DNA of 8,932 nt, taken from Terriglobia bacterium. GTDB taxonomy: Bacteria > Acidobacteriota > Terriglobia > UBA7540. Location: contig JASHSC010000163.1 of the NCBI GenBank assembly GCA_030036915.1, positions 1-8,932 of the forward strand, in the 5' to 3' direction. This document shows, one piece after another, positions 5,589 to 8,932 of this stretch. The notes under the pieces are model-generated. The model worked only from the letters and a program-made list of their open reading frames with translations, made no database searches and was not told where the DNA came from. How positions within the stretch are numbered: position 1 is the first letter of the stretch; every line of letters begins with the position of its first letter. A program made the translations under genes and the position numbers.

Positions 5589-6890
5589 CTACAACCTCGC
5601 AAACACGCGCGCGAAAGCCGCGAGCGTTTCCTCAACGTCGCGGTCGTCGTGAACGGTCGAGACATAGATGCGACCGTCGGGAACCAATATGATGCCTTCG
5701 TCCATCGCCAGGAAGAGAAAACGGCGCAAGCGCTCTGCATTGTCTTCAAGGGTGTCACGGTATTCCCGCAACTCATTACGGTCGGAAAAATGCAGGCACA
5801 TTGCGGCACCGAAGCCCGTAACCTGGAGAGGAATCTTGTGCTCCCGGGCAAGTTGCAGCAGGCTGGCGCGAAGTTTTTCTCCCGCGCGGTTGGCGCGCTG
5901 GATGGCCGCACCGCCGTCGCGCGCCAGCTCCTCGAGCGCGGCGTTTGCACCCGTCAGGGAGGTAGGGTTGCCGTTAAACGAACCGCCAAAAACCACTCCC
6001 TCGGTGAACATCTGCTCCATGATTTCTCTGCGGCCGCCCACCACACTGAGCGGAAGCCCGCCGCCCACGGCTTTTCCAAACGTGGCGCAATCGGGAATCA
6101 CGCCATAATGGCTCTGCGCACCCCCCAGGGCCACTCGGAAGCCGGTAATGACCTCGTCAAAAATCAGCAACGCGCCGAGACGCGATGTCAACTCGCGCGC
6201 CGCCTGCAAATATCCGGGACGCGGCATCAGGCATCCGCTGTTGCAGAGGATGGGCTCCATGATCACCGCCGCAACATTCTCCGAATTCTGCGTCAGCAGC
6301 CGTTCGAGCAGGTCCACGTCGTTCCAGGGCGCGACAACGATGTTCTCAACCGAATTGGCCACCTGCCCCGCGGACTCGCGCACCACGTTTGGCTTCTCGC
6401 GCGGCCCCGTCTTTGCGGCAGCGGGATGGTGGCTGTGCAGTACGGAGTCCATCCAGCCGTGATAGTGCCCCTCGAATTTCAAAATGAGCGGCCGACCGGT
6501 GAATGCGCGCGCCAGGCGCTGCACGAGCTGTACGGCCTCGCTGCCGCTGGAGGTGAACGCCACACGCTCGGCGCAGGGAACGCAGGACTGAATGCGCTCG
6601 GCGACGGCGATTTCCAGCCCGTGCTGCGCGCCGTAGTTGTAAGGGCGCTCCGCCAGCGACCGCATAGCTTCCACCATCCGCGGATGGCAGTAGCCAAGGA
6701 TATTCGGCCCCCAGCCAAGCTGATAATCGATGTACTCATTTCCGTCCACGTCTTTCAGGCGGGCGCCGCAACCGCCGGAAAAGTAAAGTGGCACAGGCGC
6801 CGTGGCACGCACAGGGCTGCTCACGCCTCCGGCCAGCGACTTTTTGGCCCGCTCAAAAAGCGCACGAGATTGGTTCCAGGAACGGCTCAT
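5589..6890 (-). CDS. Class III PLP-dependent aminotransferase, glutamate-1-semialdehyde aminomutase (HemL)-like
   Basis: A 433-residue fold-type I PLP enzyme closest to HemL. Landmarks: GGVSSPVRA (21-29), DVDGNEYIDYQLGWGPNILG (47-66), FTSSGSEAVQL (112-122, phosphate-binding loop), KFEGHYHGW (138-146), IMEPILCNSG (210-219), LLIFDEVITGFRVALGGAQ (241-259, with D245 for the PLP pyridine nitrogen), TFGKAVGGGLP (270-280, with K273 the Schiff-base lysine), and GGSFNGNPTSL (302-312), where true HemL has a Thr-Leu-Ser-Gly-Asn-Pro loop. The operon of regulator, dehydrogenases and binding protein argues against tetrapyrrole synthesis; more likely it acts on an amino or keto compound of a catabolic pathway, as transaminase or aminomutase. 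ATG 6890 follows the regulator's TAA with no gap, and GAGGG a few bases upstream serves as ribosome site. Intact; family sure, substrate unknown. Confidence 0.9.
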   Translation of the reverse strand: MSRSWNQSRALFERAKKSLAGGVSSPVRATAPVPLYFSGGCGARLKDVDGNEYIDYQLGWGPNILGYCHPRMVEAMRSLAERPYNYGAQHGLEIAVAERIQSCVPCAERVAFTSSGSEAVQLVQRLARAFTGRPLILKFEGHYHGWMDSVLHSHHPAAAKTGPREKPNVVRESAGQVANSVENIVVAPWNDVDLLERLLTQNSENVAAVIMEPILCNSGCLMPRPGYLQAARELTSRLGALLIFDEVITGFRVALGGAQSHYGVIPDCATFGKAVGGGLPLSVVGGRREIMEQMFTEGVVFGGSFNGNPTSLTGANAALEELARDGGAAIQRANRAGEKLRASLLQLAREHKIPLQVTGFGAAMCLHFSDRNELREYRDTLEDNAERLRRFLFLAMDEGIILVPDGRIYVSTVHDDRDVEETLAAFARVFARL

Positions 6891-8015
6891 TTATCGACCC
6901 TCTTCTCCCCCATAAGCCTGCGCTGTAGATTTGCGAACCACCAATTCTGTTGGCACCGTAATCCGTCCCGTATCCGCAGGACCGCCACGAATCTGCTCAA
7001 TCAGGGCGCGTACCGCCAAATGGCCCACTTCGGCGGAATCGGTTCGCATCGTGGTAATGGGGCGGTCGGACTCCACGCCCAAATCGTCAAACCCCATGAT
7101 GCTCATGCGCTCCGGCACATTGATTCCCGCCACGGCAAGAGCGTCGTTCGCACCCAAGGCTACGATATCGTTGGTGGCAATCATGGCGGTGGGGAGCGAT
7201 TTGATCGCCAGAATCGATTGCATCGACCGGTAGCCCGAAAGCATGCTTGACTGAAGATCCGGCAATTGGAGGAACACCACCCAACGCGGCTCGTAACGCA
7301 CTCCCAGCGAAGCCAGCGTTTGCCAGAAGGCGATGTATTTCTCAGAATTGGGGAACCCGATAAAACCGATCTTCCGGTGTCCCAGGCTGTGCAGGTAGTT
7401 CACGGCCTGGCGCATCCCGCTCGCGTAATCAATTCCCACCGAAGCCGTGCGGTCGTCCAACAACAAATCCACGAATACCAGTGGAGTGGCCGTCGCGCGC
7501 AGACGCTCCAGGAATCGCCGGGGCGCCCCGCCGACCACCATGTATCCCGCCACTCCACTCTCCACCACCGAAGCGTCGTCCGTCAGAAGATGAAACAGAA
7601 GCCGGTAGCCGCTCTGCTGGCAAGTTTTCTGAACCCCAAGCAAAATGCGGTTGTACCCCACTGAGACAAATTCAAAAATCTCTTCGCTAATAACGAAGGC
7701 CAGCGTCCCTTGAACGGTTCCAAGCGGAATACCAGTGCTTGGATCCTGGGAGGTCCAGGAAGCGCTGGGCGCTCCGGCCACGAATGTACCCTTGCTCGGG
7801 CTCCGTACCAGCACACCTCCCCCCACCAGCGACTCAATGGCTTGGCGGACCGTGGTGCGCGAGGTTCCGAATCTCACCGCCAATTCGCGCTCGGAGGGGA
7901 GCCTAGCCCCCCGCAGGAAAGCCCCCCGCTCAATTTCGCCGAGAAGAAGGAGCCGAAGCTGCTCTTTCACCGGTTCCGGGGAACGCGTAAGGAGTTGACA
8001 AGATTTGTACCGCAC
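6891..8015 (-). CDS. GntR-LacI hybrid transcriptional regulator (AraR-like architecture)
   Basis: 374 residues. The N-terminal GntR winged helix-turn-helix (about 14-80) contains LPSERELAVRFGTSRTTVRQ (39-58) and a wing ending SPSKGTFVAG. It is followed by a LacI/periplasmic-binding-type effector domain (about 103-364), with GTLAFVIS, YLHSLGHRKIGFIGFPNSEK, AMIATNDIVALGANDALA, SIMGFDDLG, ITTMRTD and ELVVRKST. This is the AraR layout: a sugar-responsive, usually repressing, cytoplasmic dimer. It is the first gene of the minus-strand operon and faces the SDR gene across 146 bases, so it probably controls both. The GTG start at 8015 has no strong ribosome site. GTG 7970 (residue 16, VKEQL) would still keep the whole DNA-binding domain and is an alternative. 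Effector is unknown, likely a sugar or sugar acid. Confidence 0.9.
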   Translation of the reverse strand: MRYKSCQLLTRSPEPVKEQLRLLLLGEIERGAFLRGARLPSERELAVRFGTSRTTVRQAIESLVGGGVLVRSPSKGTFVAGAPSASWTSQDPSTGIPLGTVQGTLAFVISEEIFEFVSVGYNRILLGVQKTCQQSGYRLLFHLLTDDASVVESGVAGYMVVGGAPRRFLERLRATATPLVFVDLLLDDRTASVGIDYASGMRQAVNYLHSLGHRKIGFIGFPNSEKYIAFWQTLASLGVRYEPRWVVFLQLPDLQSSMLSGYRSMQSILAIKSLPTAMIATNDIVALGANDALAVAGINVPERMSIMGFDDLGVESDRPITTMRTDSAEVGHLAVRALIEQIRGGPADTGRITVPTELVVRKSTAQAYGGEEGR

Positions 8016-8021
8016 TGGACC

Positions 8022-8050
8022 ATTCTCTTCGAACCTCTAGTTACTGTCAA
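8022..8050 (-). promoter_or_regulatory. Candidate promoter for the regulator-led operon
   Basis: On the minus strand, TTGACA (8050-8045, perfect -35) is followed after 17 nt by GAGAAT (8027-8022, 4 of 6). Transcription would start at about 8015, the annotated GTG. This implies a leaderless message or a downstream start codon such as GTG 7970. The -35 and spacing are convincing, the -10 is modest. Confidence 0.45.
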
Positions 8051-8083
8051 CCTTTAGTTCTTCACAAGTTTTTCAAGTATATT

Positions 8084-8098
8084 TAGTCTTGACTAGAC
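8084..8098. promoter_or_regulatory. Inverted-repeat candidate operator for the GntR-LacI regulator
   Basis: TAGTC-TT-GACTA (8084-8095) is a perfect 5-bp inverted repeat; an overlapping one, GTCT-TGACT-AGAC, spans 8086-8098. It covers the -35 box of the SDR promoter and lies upstream of the opposite promoter, the position expected for repression of the SDR and regulation of the operon by the adjacent regulator. The repeat is seen; the protein that binds it is inferred. Confidence 0.45.
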
Positions 8099-8117
8099 CA
8101 GCTCTGTCGAACATAAT
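8089..8117 (+). promoter_or_regulatory. Near-consensus sigma-70-type promoter for the SDR gene
   Basis: TTGACT (8089-8094, 5 of 6), a 17-nt spacer and CATAAT (8112-8117, 5 of 6). The expected start near 8124 gives a leader of about 38 nt before GTG 8162. This is the best promoter match in the window. Confidence 0.65.
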
Positions 8118-8161
8118 GACCGCGATAGACCAAAATCAAAATTGGCTTGCGAGGCTCTTCC

Positions 8162-8932
8162 GTGGCGAACCAACCGCTTTGCCGACTGGATGGAAAGACG
8201 GCCTTCGTTACCGGTGCGGGCGCCGGCATCGGAGAAGCAACGGCTAGGCTCTTTGCCCAGCAAGGGGCGAGCGTTGTGGTGTTTGACCGCAACGGTGCAG
8301 GTGCCGAAAGCGTGGCCGCTGCCATCCGCGCATCCGGTGGCCGGGCTGTTTTCGTTGCCGGCGACGTACGGGACGCGGCAGCAGTGAAGAGCGCAGTGGA
8401 CCACGGCGGGGCGGAATTCGGAGGGGTCAACATCCTTGTTAACAATGCGGGCATTTATCCCCGGGCTTCCCTCGTTGAAATGACCGACGAGCAGTGGAAT
8501 GAGGTCCTCGATATCAATCTGAAGGGGGTCTTCCACTGCGCGCGCGCGGTTGCGCCACAGATGGTCCAGCGGCGTGCGGGAAAGATCATCAACATATCTT
8601 CCGTGAACATTCACGTTGGGGCGCCAAACTTTTCGCATTACATCGCCTCCAAGGGTGGCGTGATCGGCTTCACTCGCGCGCTTGCGCGAGAGCTGGGCGA
8701 ATACAACATTCATGTGAATGCCATAACGCCCGGGGCAATTCAGACTGAGGCCGAAAAGCGCCTCGTGGCTGCGCAGGGGAAGGCGGGTGATGAAGCGGTG
8801 GCGGCAATCGTGGGCCGGCAATGCCTGAAGCGCCGCATTCAGCCTGCCGAAATCGCCGCGGTTTGTCTGTTCCTCGCCTCGGATCTTTCCGACTCGATGA
8901 CTGGCCAGACGCTGAACGCGGATTGCGGAAAC
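8162..8932 (+). CDS. Short-chain dehydrogenase/reductase (classical SDR), 3' end cut by window edge
   Basis: 257 codons run open to the last base; only a few residues after LNADCGN should be missing, judging by the usual SDR ending. Classical motifs are complete: cofactor loop TGAGAGIG (17-24), DVRD (68-71), NNAG (94-97), N119 in DINLKG, S147 in INISSV, and Y160-x3-K164 in HYIASK, followed by PG (190-191). It is a cytoplasmic NAD(P)-dependent alcohol or sugar dehydrogenase. Asp42 in VVVFDRN, at the end of the second strand, favours NAD(H). The GTG start at 8162 is supported by GAGG at 8151-8154, seven bases upstream. It is divergent from the regulator operon. Given the rhamnonate-dehydratase-like remnant it might oxidise a deoxy-sugar or aldose (as L-rhamnose or L-fucose dehydrogenases do), but this is inference; the sequence alone does not separate it from other SDRs. 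Confidence 0.9.
   Translation, partial: MANQPLCRLDGKTAFVTGAGAGIGEATARLFAQQGASVVVFDRNGAGAESVAAAIRASGGRAVFVAGDVRDAAAVKSAVDHGGAEFGGVNILVNNAGIYPRASLVEMTDEQWNEVLDINLKGVFHCARAVAPQMVQRRAGKIINISSVNIHVGAPNFSHYIASKGGVIGFTRALARELGEYNIHVNAITPGAIQTEAEKRLVAAQGKAGDEAVAAIVGRQCLKRRIQPAEIAAVCLFLASDLSDSMTGQTLNADCGN

Noticed and set aside
5589..6890. Assignment as hemL for tetrapyrrole synthesis
   Set aside because: The active-site lysine is present, but operon context and loop differences fit a catabolic relative better, so no gene symbol is given.
5397..7250. Open frame of 617 codons on the plus strand
   Set aside because: It lies antisense to the aminotransferase and the end of the regulator, both of which have complete family motifs. 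The translation is Arg/His-rich with no recognisable domain, as expected of a high-GC shadow frame.
7999..8012. ATTTGTAC, similar to a half-site of the Bacillus AraR operator
   Set aside because: Only one half-site, inside the first codons of the regulator, with no matching arm; the promoter-overlapping repeat at 8084-8098 is a better candidate.
8093..8821. Open frame of 242 codons on the minus strand, antisense to the SDR
   Set aside because: The plus strand carries every classical SDR motif with a promoter and ribosome site; the antisense frame also covers that control region.

Overview
The window is high-GC bacterial chromosomal DNA, most likely from an acidobacterium of the Candidatus Solibacter / Bryobacterales type. 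The best evidence is a full-length member of the soil-associated TIGR03435 family (2087-2989), which is strongly expanded in that phylum. The mix of sugar isomerase, Gfo/Idh/MocA oxidoreductase, SDR and GntR-LacI genes fits such a saprophyte. There is no rRNA, tRNA, transposase, CRISPR or phage gene.

Left part (1-3000): the 5' end of a TIM-barrel sugar-phosphate isomerase/epimerase-like gene (minus strand, cut by the window edge); an unrecognised two-TM protein with a Pro/Ala linker and a C-terminal soluble domain (minus); a type II toxin-antitoxin pair (minus) in which both genes are broken, with an AbrB-type antitoxin carrying a frameshift and a VapC/PIN toxin reduced to its two ends; and, divergently, the TIGR03435 protein behind a strong ribosome binding site.

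Right part (3039-8932): a tightly packed minus-strand cluster reading GntR-LacI regulator (8015) > HemL-like class III aminotransferase > remnant of an L-rhamnonate-dehydratase-like enolase-superfamily gene > Gfo/Idh/MocA oxidoreductase > solute-binding protein without a signal peptide (ends 3039). Junctions are 0 nt, 9 nt, a 51-nt gap and a 4-nt ATGA overlap, so one operon is likely. Divergent from it is an SDR dehydrogenase (8162 to the window end) with a near-consensus promoter whose -35 lies in an inverted repeat, a plausible operator for the regulator next door. Together they look like a regulated pathway handling a sugar or sugar acid, with an oxidation step (SDR, Gfo/Idh), a transamination-type step and a now-lost dehydration step. 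The substrate cannot be read from the sequence; the dehydratase remnant points toward rhamnonate or a related aldonate.

Most notable: (i) two unrelated genes, the PIN toxin and the dehydratase, have the same form of decay, with N-terminus joined to C-terminus and the middle gone; (ii) a periplasmic-type binding protein has no export signal, is translationally coupled to a cytoplasmic oxidoreductase, and has no permease genes nearby; (iii) an orphaned antitoxin DNA-binding domain still faces a perfect inverted-repeat operator.
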